DNA of 64,000 nt. Origin: Aspergillus flavus (lineage: Eukaryota > Ascomycota > Eurotiomycetes > Eurotiales > Aspergillaceae). Within the stretch, counting starts at the first letter, position 1. Every line of letters begins with the position of its first letter. The translations under genes and the position numbers were made by a program. The notes under the pieces were generated by a model that worked only from the letters and a program-made list of their open reading frames with translations, did not search any database and had not been told where the DNA came from. The DNA lies in contig NC_092407.1 in NCBI RefSeq assembly GCF_009017415.1, positions 4,898,001 to 4,962,000 of the forward strand. The letters run 5' to 3'. Shown in pieces: positions 32,724-43,802 of the stretch.

Positions 32724-34783
32724 TGCGGCTGCAGTTGATGGAGCTTTGAAAGACTACGTCAGTCCTGAGAGTTATGCTTGATTGCTTGATATTGTGTTGT
32801 TTGGCGATAGTGGTGTCTTCCTCTTCCTCTACAATTATGTCTGGTTTATGATTCCATGTACGTGGAAGCATAGGTCACGGTGGATAGAGAGAAGAACAAT
32901 CGTGGTTTCTGATGAGAAGCCGAATCTTTCGGGTTTATTTTAATGCAGATAGTATGCCAATTGAGTATGACTTGGTGTTTATTGAAGGCAACGACTTTTA
33001 TATATTTTCTTAGCGACATGCTACAATGTCTGTTTGCCTTGCCGTAGAGCGTGAAGAAAATTCCGATCACGTCGATCATTGCCACGGTGACATCCTATCT
33101 ATATAAGATGTGATAACTGGGATAGGTCGTAGTGTTCGCCTCCATGGAGGATACATCTTGGGTCAAATCGGTCATTGGGAACAGAGAAGTCACAAGATCT
33201 AGTGTTACCGCTTCCCTCCAGGTAGATTGATATTTGATAAGGTAAATACACGATTGACACACCTGCGTCGGGGCATCTAATGAATATGCTTAATTGAATG
33301 CGAGATGTGACAAGCCAGTTACTGCTTTAATTGCGAATGATATATAACCTTGGCAAGAATATACGAAAGATCTTACAATATCCTCAATCCCACTCGACCA
33401 AAGCGCCAATACCATCATCGTCGCGCTCTTGATCACCTTGTCTCCAACATATAATACATGAGCGATACGCAAAATATATATATCAACTTACCGGGACAGA
33501 AGTAGTATACTGACGGTCGCAGGGCGAGAAAGAAGGAAAGTACTGCTACCACATCAGTGCTAGCTTCTGGCCATGCGTCCTCTATTGATCCCACCGTACA
33601 TTGGCCAACAGAGGTTTGCGCAAATTATACGCCAGGGTCAGCTCAAATTTCATTCCACGAATGGGAAAAAGCGATCGTCGCTGTGAACTTCCCAGAAGCA
33701 ACCCGATGCCGTGGGGGATCAGCGCAGATGCTCACAACATAATTCGCGTCTTGCGCCATGAGCATTCGAAATGGTGTAGAGCTAGCTACCCAAAGTCATA
33801 CCAGAAAACCATGTTGACATATTGTCGATTTCACCGATATTCCGTGCAGTGCGCCACGCACGAAGTGGCAGGAGCAAAGACTCCAGAGTATACCCTGAGT
33901 TACCGAAACCGGAGCACTAGCATTTTAGCCTCCCTTAGCGGAAACAAGCGTGAAAGTCTAAGCAGATGGTATGATAAGAATTGCGTTATTAATGCTGCGT
34001 TGATCGCACCAGATGCGTTTAGCGCTTAATCGGTTCGGAAAAGTTGTCACCGTCCACCATGATTTCGCGAGGCTAACACAGAGAGAGCCGGGAGTGAGAA
34101 GGGCTGCATACAGGAGGAACGTAACTCAAAGGAAAACTAGGATTGGTCTAGGTGACCCATGCCAGCTGAATGGATCGCTCCAAAGGCATCAGTGAATCCA
34201 CCTGAGCTCACGATTTGATGACTGCAGTTTTCCCGCTTAGTCATGTCAGCCTTCGGCTCTGATTTGCTGGATATGTACAGTCAGGGTAAGGAGCCCTATA
34301 ACGCGGACTCGGGGATCGGGCCAACCCGCGCGGCCCAACATCTCTGTCACTGTGTTGAACCGTTCAAGCGCAAAGAGCTTGCTGTCGGCTCCACTTGGTG
34401 GATGAAAACGTGAAAGGGAAAGAGATCCGGTATCCAGGCCGTGGAGTAATTCAATTTCGTGGCTTAGTTGGCGGCCGGCCCCTCCCGAGGGACACTTAAT
34501 GGACTCGATATCTGAAAAAGAAAATTCCCCAGGACATGGAGGAAAGATGAGAGGCATTAACTCGCCCGTCGGATAAATCATCCCCGAGAGTTAAGTGGCT
34601 CGGCCCATGTCGGGTGCAAGACTCGTTTCGGTTGATTAAGATCATCACTCTAGGTCGCTTACTTTATTATTTGTTTTTCATGGTTGGGCTTTTATGTGCT
34701 TCCTAATTGTTTGACCGAGAGCTAAAGAGTTATGATGCCATATTTTCGGGAAGAAAAGCATGTAGCACTCGGAAAAATGGGGT
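32724..34783. other. Gene-poor spacer, about 2.1 kb
   Basis: No recognisable gene. A more GC-balanced part (33550-34600) holds frames of 142 codons on the plus strand and 111 codons on the minus strand, but neither shows a domain, signal peptide or plausible splice partners; they may be worn coding DNA. Confidence 0.5.
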
Positions 34784-36141
34784 TTATTTCTTTGCGTCGT
34801 AGCTTTCTTCGATATTATAGTCCACTTTATGCCATATCTCCAAATTTCCTTCCGATTGAGGGTCCCGAACGGGTAAGTTGATCGCTTCCTGGCTAGTCGA
34901 TGTCGTCAGCACATGAGAAGAAGACTCGCCAAGGCCCTTGTGTGGCCACCATCGTTTGGAACTCGATAGGGCCAAGTATTTCCGATCGGCCGATGGCTTT
35001 GTGGAGCCGGTCTCCCTCGAAAGAACACCGGAGGGATGTGATGGATGCCCGTTTTTCGTGGCGTATCTACTATGATACTGCGTCAAGGCCTTGCCGAGGA
35101 TCTTGCGTAATAAGGGCCACCAACACATGAGGTTGGCCACATAGATGGCGGTGCTGGCTTCGCGGATATACCAGATCTGATAGATAGTCGTATATGGTGA
35201 GTGAAAATTGAAATATTTATTCAGGATGGCGGCGATCATCACAAACACTCCCAGACCGAGGACACTGACGAGGAGGATCTTCTTGCGCAGCGGCATCTGC
35301 GCCCCCTTCAGTAGGGGAATCGGGATTGCCAACATGCATGCGTCCGACGAGAGGTTGAATACCGCCTGTGTGATGGAATAATGCTGGTAGGTTGCACACT
35401 GCTGGTTCTCCGGTGGAACAGCCCAGTATTCGGAGAAAGGTCGACAATACACGGCGAAGTACGTGATCTCAATGACAACGAAGCCGAGGACAACATAGCC
35501 GGCGAGAACTTTAACAAAGAGATGCCAGCTCAGCATCTTCGTTAACTTCCAATACATGGCAACCAGACATGTTTTGACACCCCACGTCGACAGGAGCATG
35601 CATTGTTCCAGCCCAATTACAATTTTGCTGCCATATATTCGATTCGCCACGTCCTTGGGGTCGGCCAATATCTGCGGGAGTTGTTCATGGAGGAAAAGGT
35701 TGGTGTTGTAATGGGAGGAAATATTGATGAGGACCAGCAGCGTCGTGTAGATACCCTAAAGAGTCAGCGAAGTCGCGTGAAATCCCCCGCTGGCTACGCA
35801 GGTCGTAAAGCCGGTAGAACAAATATGAAGCACATACAAAGGTAACACTCATAATGTAATCATCCACTATCATGTTGTCAGTATTTGGTATAGAGACAGC
35901 CCAGTGACCTGGACGTTCGCGCCATCCGGTGGGTTCTGAAGCCCAGTACGCACCTTGAAGATTTCGGATGCCCCCATTGGATATACTTCGAGCGACGCTG
36001 GTTGTTCTCAGCTCCTGATATATGTGAAGAGGACAAACACCGATCGACCTACATTCTCCCGACCCAGATTACCACACCTATACTCCAGAAGACAACTGCT
36101 TCCACCAAGAGCTGGTGGGGAGCGGGTGAAACATCTCCCAT
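34784..36141 (-). CDS. Fungal rhodopsin-fold (7-TM) integral membrane protein 2
   Basis: Three exons: 36141-36053, 35997-35838 and 35755-34784; 406 aa. TM1 is LLVEAVVFWSIGVVIWVGRI, completed by the first splice. The Asp-Asp loop (NMIVDDYIMS) and TM2 (VTFGIYTTLLVLINI) come from the second splice, which joins in phase 0. Then follow KIVIGLEQCMLLSTWGVKTC (TM3), the VKVLAGYVVLGFVVIEITYF segment with CRPFSEYW, ITQAVFNLSSDACMLAIPIP (the N-x-SSD signature of this family), a LRKKILLVSVLGLGVFVMIA helix and a last helix before WWPLLRKI. A 100-residue Ser-rich cytosolic tail ends in YDAKK. A sensor/receptor role is only inferred. It is divergent from APC permease 2 with 623 bp between the starts, the same arrangement as at 11-15 kb. 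Confidence 0.85.
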
Positions 36142-36764
36142 AGTAGATCGGATGCGATCACTAGGTATGTGTCGAGAAACCGGCAGCGACCGAACGTAGG
36201 CGAGGCCAGTTCATTACTCAAACGCCAGCGGGTCAGCGGCGCTCGCAGGGTCTATAAGCTCATTACTTCGTACATATTAATAGTCTACTAGGCCCCGACG
36301 ATTTGGGCACCAATCAACACACGGGGATTCATGTCCCCAACATGCAGCAAGCTTCACAATTGGAGATATTAATGCCGTGCTCGCGAACCGGTCTGCAGCC
36401 TGGGCATGCTTCCAGGATTTACATCCTTGTTTGGTCTGCGCAAGAAAGTAGGTCAAGACGCTAAGCCTGCATGCGACCGAATGAAAGACTCAAACACGAT
36501 GCTTAGCGTGGAGGGGGTCCAAGCACTGCAACCAACGTGTGCCTAAGTTAGCGTATATGCGCCAATTTTATATCGATCACCCTGCAGCTATCGGAAACTT
36601 ACGCAATATCTTTCGATTTTTTTCCCTACCTCTCTGCACAATATCTCAAATTCCTGGCGGAGTTTTTTCTTTTCTTTTTCTTTTCTCTGCTTACTTGCTG
36701 TTGTTGAAAATTTCCAATTTTAACCCCCTTACTGAGTTTATTATTTAATTTTGGGGTCCTAAAA
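36142..36764. other. Bidirectional promoter region of rhodopsin-fold gene 2 and permease 2
   Basis: 623 bp between divergent starts. The last 150 bp before the permease ATG contain several T/C-rich tracts (36610-36700), a usual fungal promoter feature. No gene seen. Confidence 0.6.
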
Positions 36765-38525
36765 ATGGAGCAGGCTCCGACCAGCGCTAATCACGCCAGT
36801 AAGGGAAACATCCAAGTTGATGAAGCACGCCTTGAAGCGGCTTTGGGCCATAAGCAAGAACTGGTCCGTGGGTTCGGGTTGTTTAGTTTGACCAGTCTGG
36901 GAATTATAATTGCCAAGTATGTGTCTTTCCCTGCGTATGCGGATGAACTCGACGACCCTAGTTAAAATGACTAATTGATAACAGTTCCTGGGCGGCGACT
37001 GGAGGAACTATCGTGACTGCACTGTACAATGGCGGTCCTATGGCCGTCTTGTATGGACTGATCCTGGTCACTATCTTCTATGCATTCATCTCCGCGTCCC
37101 TCTCTGAGCTCGCCTCGGCAATTCCTTCAGCGGGTGGTGTCTATCATTGGTCGTCCGTGGTTGCAGGCAAGTATGGTCGCGCTGCAGGCTTTTTCACGGG
37201 CTACCTCAATGCCTGCGCCTGGTTGCTGTCGGCGGCTTCAATGAGCTCGGTTCTCGGCAATGAGGCAGTTGCCATGTATCTCCTACGACATCCGGGTGTG
37301 GAGTGGCATAGCTGGCAGCCTTTCATTGTCTTCTTGGTTGTACTGTGGATGTGCTGTGCTATTGTATGCTTGGGAAACCGTTACCTCCCGCTCATCAACC
37401 GGATATCGTTAGTGCTGTCCATGGGTGGTTGGTTTATTACTATTGTCGTACTGGCCGTGATGCCTAGAGGTCGACACGCCAGCAATGCTCAAGTGTGGAG
37501 GATCTACTATAACGAAACTGGCGGCTGGTCCGACGGCATCTGCTTTCTCTCTGGACTCTTGAATGCTGCCTTCGCAGTTGGTACACCTGATTGTATTAGC
37601 CACTTATCGGAAGAGGGTATGTACAGATATATCCTGGCTTCTTAATCCCCCGGTGCTGTCATACCGCGTTTGCTTCCTTGAACCCAGGTTATGCTAACAA
37701 TACCTGACCCTTATAGTCCCCCAGCCAGAAAGAAAGGTCCCACAGGGCATCATGCTGCAGCTGCTAACAGCCTTTCTGACCGCGTTCGTGTATCTCATTG
37801 CACTGTTCTACGGAATTAATGATATTGACGCCGTTTTCAATACCAACGTTAATTATTTCCCTGTCGCCGAGATCTACCTGCAGGCAACGGGGTCCACAGC
37901 GGGAGCAGTAGGACTTATCTCCCTGCTTTTCCTAGCCACGTTTCCCACGCTGGTAGGAACCCTTACAACCGGCGGCCGGATGTGGTGGTCACTTGCGCGC
38001 GACAACGCCACTCCCTTTCCTTTATTCTTTGGTCAGGTGCACCCCACGCTGGATTGCCCGGTCAATGCCACAGTGGCCATGGCAGTGATGGTTTCCTGTC
38101 TGGGCTGTGTTTATGTGGGCAGCACCACCGCGTTCCAAGCGTTGATCTCGTCATTTATTGTTTTGAGCACACTCTCCTATGCCGGGGCCATTGTTCCGCA
38201 TATTCTATCCCGGCGACGAAGTGTTGTCCTGGGACCCTTTGCCATGCCCCACAAGATTGGATATGTGGTTAATATCCTTGCGGTACTCTACATCGCTGTC
38301 ACGGTGGTCTTCTTCTGCTTCCCTTTTACCTTGCCTGTCACTGTTCAGAATATGAACTACACCAGTGTTATCACTGTCGGTCTTATGACCCTCGTCGGCA
38401 TTTGGTGGTTGTTCCAGGGTATGAGGACTTATAAGGGTCCTACCTATAGTCGGGAGGCGGCTGAACGGCTGGCGATGGGGAAACAGGAATCGTCGGCTGA
38501 GATGAGCGCCATGGACGGAATGTAA
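36765..38525 (+). CDS. APC-superfamily amino acid/choline (GABA-type) permease 2
   Basis: Three exons: 36765-36916, 36985-37616 and 37717-38525; 530 aa. The N-terminus is hydrophilic, then GHKQELVRGFGLFSLTSLGI opens TM1. Family marks are IIIANSWAATGGTI across the first splice, NGGPMAVLYG, IPSAGGVYHWSSVVAGKYGR (TM3), the GTPDCISHLSEEVPQPERKV loop across the second splice and GGRMWWSLARDNATPFPLFF. The pattern is the ACT branch of the APC superfamily (yeast Hnm1/Uga4 relatives). Compared with permease 1 it has far fewer introns (two instead of seven), so the two are old paralogues rather than a fresh tandem copy. Substrate is likely an amine, choline or amino acid; not readable from sequence. 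Confidence 0.9.
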
Positions 38526-39216
38526 AATATCATACCACGACTGTAGTAATGAGGTTTTGTATTATACGTTAGGAAAAGGCAAAATTGAAGACAAGTCCCT
38601 AGGCATTTATGTTTGGTTAGGCATGACGGGTATAGTGAGTTCTAGTATAACCAGCATTAGCTTTGTGATAAAGTCGTACACAGCTCGACTAGGTGCGGTT
38701 GTATATAGTGATATATCCTTACCATGCCTATCCGGCTAGAATATGGATAAGAGCGTGATGCCCAGAAAGGCCCATACAATTACATTGCATGTTTCTGTGG
38801 GCCTCGTACGGTACTTGAGTCTAGTACTCTTATCAAATTTCTCGTCGAACTGAAATCGGTCGGTCTGTAACTATCCTAGGAGTGAGCCTCAAGGGCTAGC
38901 ATACAAAACTGGAAAGGCTACAAACACTGAATGGAGCCGAGTGGGAAGTGAAAGTTGTATCAAAGGCTACGTAGGAGGAAAACCAAGTAGGCGCTAAAAT
39001 TGCAAGGAGAAAGGAGAGAGAGAGCCTAGAGGGCAGAGAAAATCGATTTATGATTTAAAGAGGAGCCTTGGAGCACAGGCTAGCATATTCCACCACACTG
39101 AGTGATTCTGCAGATTGCGCAGCGAAAAAGAACATCATGGTAATCATGAAGGGACTTCCCAGTGCCCACACGAAGTGCGTGAATAGCTGACTGAGTTAAT
39201 CTCTTCGTTGATATTT
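38526..39216. other. Convergent intergenic spacer
   Basis: 691 bp between the 3' ends of permease 2 and the adenylation-domain gene. I looked here for a carrier or reductase domain that could extend the NRPS-like gene and found none in any frame. Confidence 0.6.
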
Positions 39217-41097
39217 TCAAAAGGCACCAGTCAAGCCGTTATCCTCGACAATACCACCTCGGAACAGCGCATCAATAGCTGCCGTGTAAATAGCCTCTGA
39301 CGTCTTTCGTGCAATAGTACCTTTCGGGGTTCTTGCAAAGCCAACTTCAGGATCAGTCAGGAGAATACGGGATCGCGAGATCTTGCCTTGCGTGGGTGCA
39401 GCGCCGTTTGCTTCTACAACTGATGGCCATATCTTGTCAACAAATTCCTCTCTGTTCTCGTGGCTCACGGACTGCACTGGCTCAATTATAAGTACAACCG
39501 CTGGACGGGCGTTTCCGACAACCAGCGCGCCAGCGATATTAGGATCTCCTTGGAGAGCCGTCTCCATGGGAACTGGAAACACCTTAGCGCTAGTTCCTAA
39601 CGCGATGAGATCGTCAGTGCGAGAGTGGAACTGCCACAAGCCTGCCTTTGTAGGATGAGGAGTGAATAGATCCTTCGTGCGCCATTCCTTTACATCCGGG
39701 AATGTATGTGACAGAGTGCGCCGCCCACGGAATTTCTCATCCTGATGCAGCACCAGCTCATAAAGACCGGAGCCCTCCTCCACCCTCTGCATATCACACT
39801 CCTCGGCAGGATTAGGCTCAAGGTACTGCCATTCTCCGGGCTGCGGAACAAGCATCTGGATCTGGCCGCTCTCAATAGACCCGTACATTTGACAAAGGTC
39901 AGTCAATTCGCTGAGCTTTTGCCCGACACTTGGAGCTAGAGGTCCGCCGCCAAAGAGTACAAAGTCGAGACCTTCTGCCTTCTTGCGCGCATCTGGGTCG
40001 CATGTCCACCACTGCTCGATAGTAGATGGGGGAAGATAAAGGGCTCGGACTGTCGTCTGGTTTGTAATAGAGCTTACTAGCTGACCGCTGGGTGGCATAG
40101 TTGAGGGTCCCCAAACGGTTGTAGCGGTCGTGGAGAAAGTGGGGATGACCATGAATGCCATTGTACCACCCAGCTTCTTTTCGTTAGTTGTATGATCACA
40201 GAAAGGAACAGGTCTCAAGGGGGGCATTTCTTACATGGAATGGCGGGAAGCAACAGTAGAATCGCCCGGGAGGGGAAAAATCGAACTGTTTAGCATTCTG
40301 TGGCCGACGCCCTTCCGGGACAGGGATATTCCGATCAGAATCAGTACAGGCGAATGCAGCATGTGTATAGTACACAATCTTTGGGAGTCCTGGATTTACA
40401 GCCCTAGTCAGAATCCATCTAGTAGGCTTTAAAAGGGGGGAGTGTACCTGTGGACCCAGACGTGTGCATAGCAAGGCATCTTTCGTCTTTGACGTCCGCA
40501 AACAAAACATCAAAAGGGTACGGAGGGGACTGGCCATTCAGTACTTCATCCACGGATGGCACCGCCGTATAGGGTATCTGAGCTGTGGAGCTAAGCTGCT
40601 GGATGCCTTTCACAACCGGTTCCATTAAATCGGCGTAGAGAACAAGATTAACTTTCGCCTCAAGCAGCAAATACAGGTTGTGGTCAGGCGGGTTTCGAGG
40701 TGATACCCAGAATGTCTTAAGAATTAATAATCAGCTGCATGTCAAGCCTTAGAAACAATATTCCGAATCGTACCGTCCATCCAGCTTTAATTGCTGCGAA
40801 CAAAAGAACGGGATATCGGATATCTGGTACTCCGACATATGCTAGAACTTTCTTCTCTTTAGGGACATCCTTGAAATGACCATCTAACCACCAGGCCATA
40901 AAGTTGACCGCGGTAGCCATTGTCTTCATGTCGACATCTCGAAAGCCATCCGCAATATTTTGCGTTCTTGGCATGGAGTTGAATACGCGATTGGGCTCAT
41001 TATGGGCATGATAGTCGATGACGTGGGGAAGCAATCTCTGGCCCCTGAATTCCTCTGCCCCCCGAAGCCATGGTTTGTTATGGTTGTGAATAGACAT
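39217..41097 (-). CDS. NRPS-like adenylate-forming enzyme, adenylation domain only
   Basis: Four exons: 41097-40774, 40715-40448, 40389-40235 and 40173-39217; 567 aa. The N-terminus RGQRLLPHVIDYHAHNEPNR and the FRDVDMKTMATAVNFMAWWL segment match fungal NRPS-like adenylation domains (reductase type). The AMP/phosphate loop (A3) is HTSGSTGLPKIVYYTH, restored exactly by the second intron. The third splice gives FPPFHLGGTMAF. Later motifs are LFGGGPLAPSVGQKLSELT (A4/A5 region), the A7/A8 region FHSRTDDLIALGTSAKVFPV and the A10-type FARTPKGTIARK. Such enzymes activate a carboxylic acid with ATP. Relatives usually continue with a carrier (T) domain and a thioester reductase or thioesterase, about 1000 aa in all; here a TGA follows A10 by about 28 residues. 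It could be a true stand-alone ligase or a decayed fragment kept open. A broken GMC oxidoreductase lies beside it. Confidence 0.83.
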
Positions 41098-42142
41098 TGT
41101 GAGTAAAGCCAGGTTATATCAAAACGAATTTGCCATTAGAGGTACGAACGAAATGAGTTGGTGGTACCATAGGCCGGGTCCCCATTATATATGGTGGGCA
41201 TCCACGATAATATGCATGGAGGTGGAGATATTTGCCCGTAGTCCACTTTGTGCTGTAATGCAGCGATCACTACAACTTGGAATCCTTCCCCTGCACAATA
41301 GAGCAAGCTAAAACGATAACCGCCGAAAAGGACAAAAAAAAAAAAGTGGAGACGGTGGCGTACGGTTGTATTAGACAGCTCGCATTAGCCTCAAGGCGAG
41401 GAGCCCGTCAAAAGCCAACAGAATAGAGGAGAAGTTGGCTCAAGCATACACCCTTTGTCTCCTAGTCACTCTGCGTAAGCTTCGAGGCTGCCTTCAATGG
41501 GGCATGGTTGGAGGCTATCTCATATCCCTGCATTAGACTTGTTCTGAACCGTGAGCCCCGCCCCCACTTGAGATGGGATTGTTTGTCGGTCTATGAAGTT
41601 GCCAGGAGAGGAGTTAAATTACAGTGCTGTCATTAGGTGCATTGAGCAATTTTTCAAAGAGAAAGCTAGCTAACGAGGAAGTGAAAGTGTATAATTAGCT
41701 ATGGATAGACAAGTCCCAGGTACCCCGCCGGTTGTCTCTCTTTTTAAGTCTAATATTAAAGCGTTGTCTAGGTTACATAGATTACTCTTACCTACTTAGA
41801 TAGTACCAAGAATCTAGATTCCAAACAATATTACTATGTTAAGCAACCTGCATTAGGGTCTCTTAGCCCGAACCCGCTTCGGCTCAGGTTTCCCGGATCC
41901 CCGATTAACTCTAGCTTTGGTGTGAGACGAGCCTCTAAGGTAAATTTTATTTTGCAAGAGAAAGGCTGCTTTATATAATGGAAAAATAAACTGCTCAATT
42001 TTGGACTATAGACGAGACGTGTCTTGTGAAGTACATTCAATACGACGATTCCCCTTGATGCCTTGAGCCAGGAAACGTTGAATGTTGGATTTACGTACAT
42101 CATGTCATCGTATCCTAGCACGAGGACAAGTCCAGATGGCTT
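41098..42142. other. Intergenic spacer
   Basis: About 1.05 kb. Contains an A13-type run near 41334 and AT-rich DNA around 41650-42050. No gene recognised. Confidence 0.6.
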
Positions 42143-43298
42143 TTACGCATCCGCCTTGATGATCTCTGCGGCTCGCTCAGCGACGGCATACACAGTACTC
42201 ATGATGTTGCCCACGGTGATCAGCGGCAGAATACTGGCCTCACAGACTCGCAAATTGGTCGTTCCATGTACCCTTAGCTTTTCATCAACTGCGCCACCCT
42301 GCTCTCGCGGTAGCATAGCCGCGGTGCCGCAGGGATGGTACGTAGTCGTCGCAGTATCACGTAGGTACTGCTTAGCAGACTCGAGGTTGGTGAGGAACGC
42401 CCGTTCAGCTTAGGACACTGAGACAGAGGCTCCACTTTGTGAAGTTTCTCCACGTCTAACAGATTGTATGCCATGATATCCAGATCCAAGGGATGTAAAA
42501 AGTAACGGGTATCAACAGCCGGCTTGTTCCTCCAAGTTCGCAGACGAAATGTGGACGCTGTCACGAGAAAGGGAATACCCTGAACAACACCAAGGCTGAT
42601 AAAATTGCCCGGCAGAAGCTTCTGGCCAACGAAATCGTACCGGTCTTGTGCAGATTCGCCTGGCAATTGAACATAAATTGGGCCCAAGTGGGAGAATCAG
42701 GCTCTTTCAAGATACCGCGAATCGCTGGTTCCCGATCGTCAGTGTCGGAAAGGAAGCGGTCCATAAGGTCCTTGATATGCTTTTCGTATCTGGCACCATT
42801 TTCGTCCAGGCAGGGCATAAAGGCAGTTGACTGAACACCGCCTATAGTCAGAGGACTAGCATTGTGTTCGTAATATAGCTTTGTAGCTTCCTCCATTGTC
42901 TCTGTCTCTTGACGCATTAGGGCGTCTCCCATAATAACCCCTTCAACTACCTCGAAGCTAATACCGGTCATTAGCTGGTCCTGAAGGTTTTCTCCAACAT
43001 TCGAATTATCAACAACAACAGAGATTCTGTATCGATCTAGGATCTCCTTGTTTCCAATTCCGGATAGTTCGAGGATCTTAGGGGTATTGAGAGCGCCACA
43101 CGAAAGAATCACCTCCTTCTTTGCCTCAGTTGTGTGAGTCCCACCGCCGGTGATGACCTTAACCCCGGTAGCTGTTGTTTCATTAAAGAGGACCTTTTGC
43201 ACAAGTGCCTCTGTTATAATAGAGGCACCCGGTCGTTGTTTTGCGCGGATACCACGCTGTTGCAGCAAAGCTTCTGGTCTTCGTCTTAGAGTCGACAT
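42143..43298 (-). pseudogene. GMC oxidoreductase remnant (choline/aryl-alcohol oxidase-like), N-terminally truncated and frameshifted
   Basis: The minus strand encodes the middle and C-terminal parts of a GMC flavoenzyme. EVILSCGALNTPKILELSGI and VGENLQDQLMTGI (about 43090-42970) are typical, and the frame stays open to QANLHKT near 42665. A shift then moves to the frame of DFVGQKLLPGNFISLGVVQ (near 42630). A further shift inside 42585-42535 and another near 42400 are needed to reach the catalytic-His region TTTYHPCGTAAMLPREQGG (about 42345-42290) and the end ITVGNIMSTVYAVAERAAEI. The FAD-binding N-terminal half with its GGGSAG-type motif is absent: upstream of 43298 is AT-rich DNA without coding signal. 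So at least four lesions plus 5' loss. In intact relatives the product oxidises alcohols or choline with FAD. Confidence 0.85.
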
Positions 43299-43802
43299 TT
43301 ACCTGAGCCGTGTTATTGCTCGAGCTAGATAGATACAGTCCATTTTTGTCTGGAAATAATGGCCCCCTTTCTTTGCTATTTGATGTCTATGTATGATGGA
43401 TGCTTTTAGAAGTAGACAACTTTCTGTTTGCATATATGTATACGTCCTCGAGCTGCAACCCATATGTTAGTGTATAGTAGTTGATGGATTTCTGACTGAA
43501 TATATGAAGATACGATCACCTTTCTCGATGGAATCCGACCAAAAACTTCGGAGATTCCAGAACCCAGGGTATTTATCTGTATTAAGGGTTATTGAGCTTG
43601 AGCTATCCGACACTTGATATCTTTGACCCAATATAAACAATATATATTCAAATATGTCGAGTATATATATATATAGTTGAATTTTGTCTTTGTCGGCTTT
43701 AATTCATGGCTTCCTTTTGGCTTCCTTTGGCTCCCTTATACTCCGTACAGTGGGAGCACTTATCATATTGCTCAGTGAAATACATGCCATATCATTCAAT
43801 CA
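43299..43802. other. Intergenic spacer
   Basis: 504 bp of AT-rich sequence with a TA-dinucleotide run near 43663-43674 and a CTTCCTTTTGG/CTTCCTTTGG direct repeat near 43711-43731. It replaces the missing 5' half of the GMC gene; no gene seen. Confidence 0.6.

Noticed and set aside
33601..34029. 142-codon plus-strand frame
   Set aside because: Composition and sequence show no known family, and other frames in the same region are equally open.
34246..34581. 111-codon minus-strand frame downstream of rhodopsin-fold gene 2
   Set aside because: No domain, signal or splice partner recognised; could be worn coding sequence but cannot be supported.
35838..35970. An ATG near 35968 (MGASEIFK...) as the start of rhodopsin-fold gene 2
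   Set aside because: It is in the wrong frame for the Asp-Asp loop and TM2, and an upstream start at 36141 with a 55-nt intron restores a proper TM1.
38526..39216. A carrier or reductase domain extending the adenylation gene
   Set aside because: No frame contains a phosphopantetheine-site or Rossmann motif.
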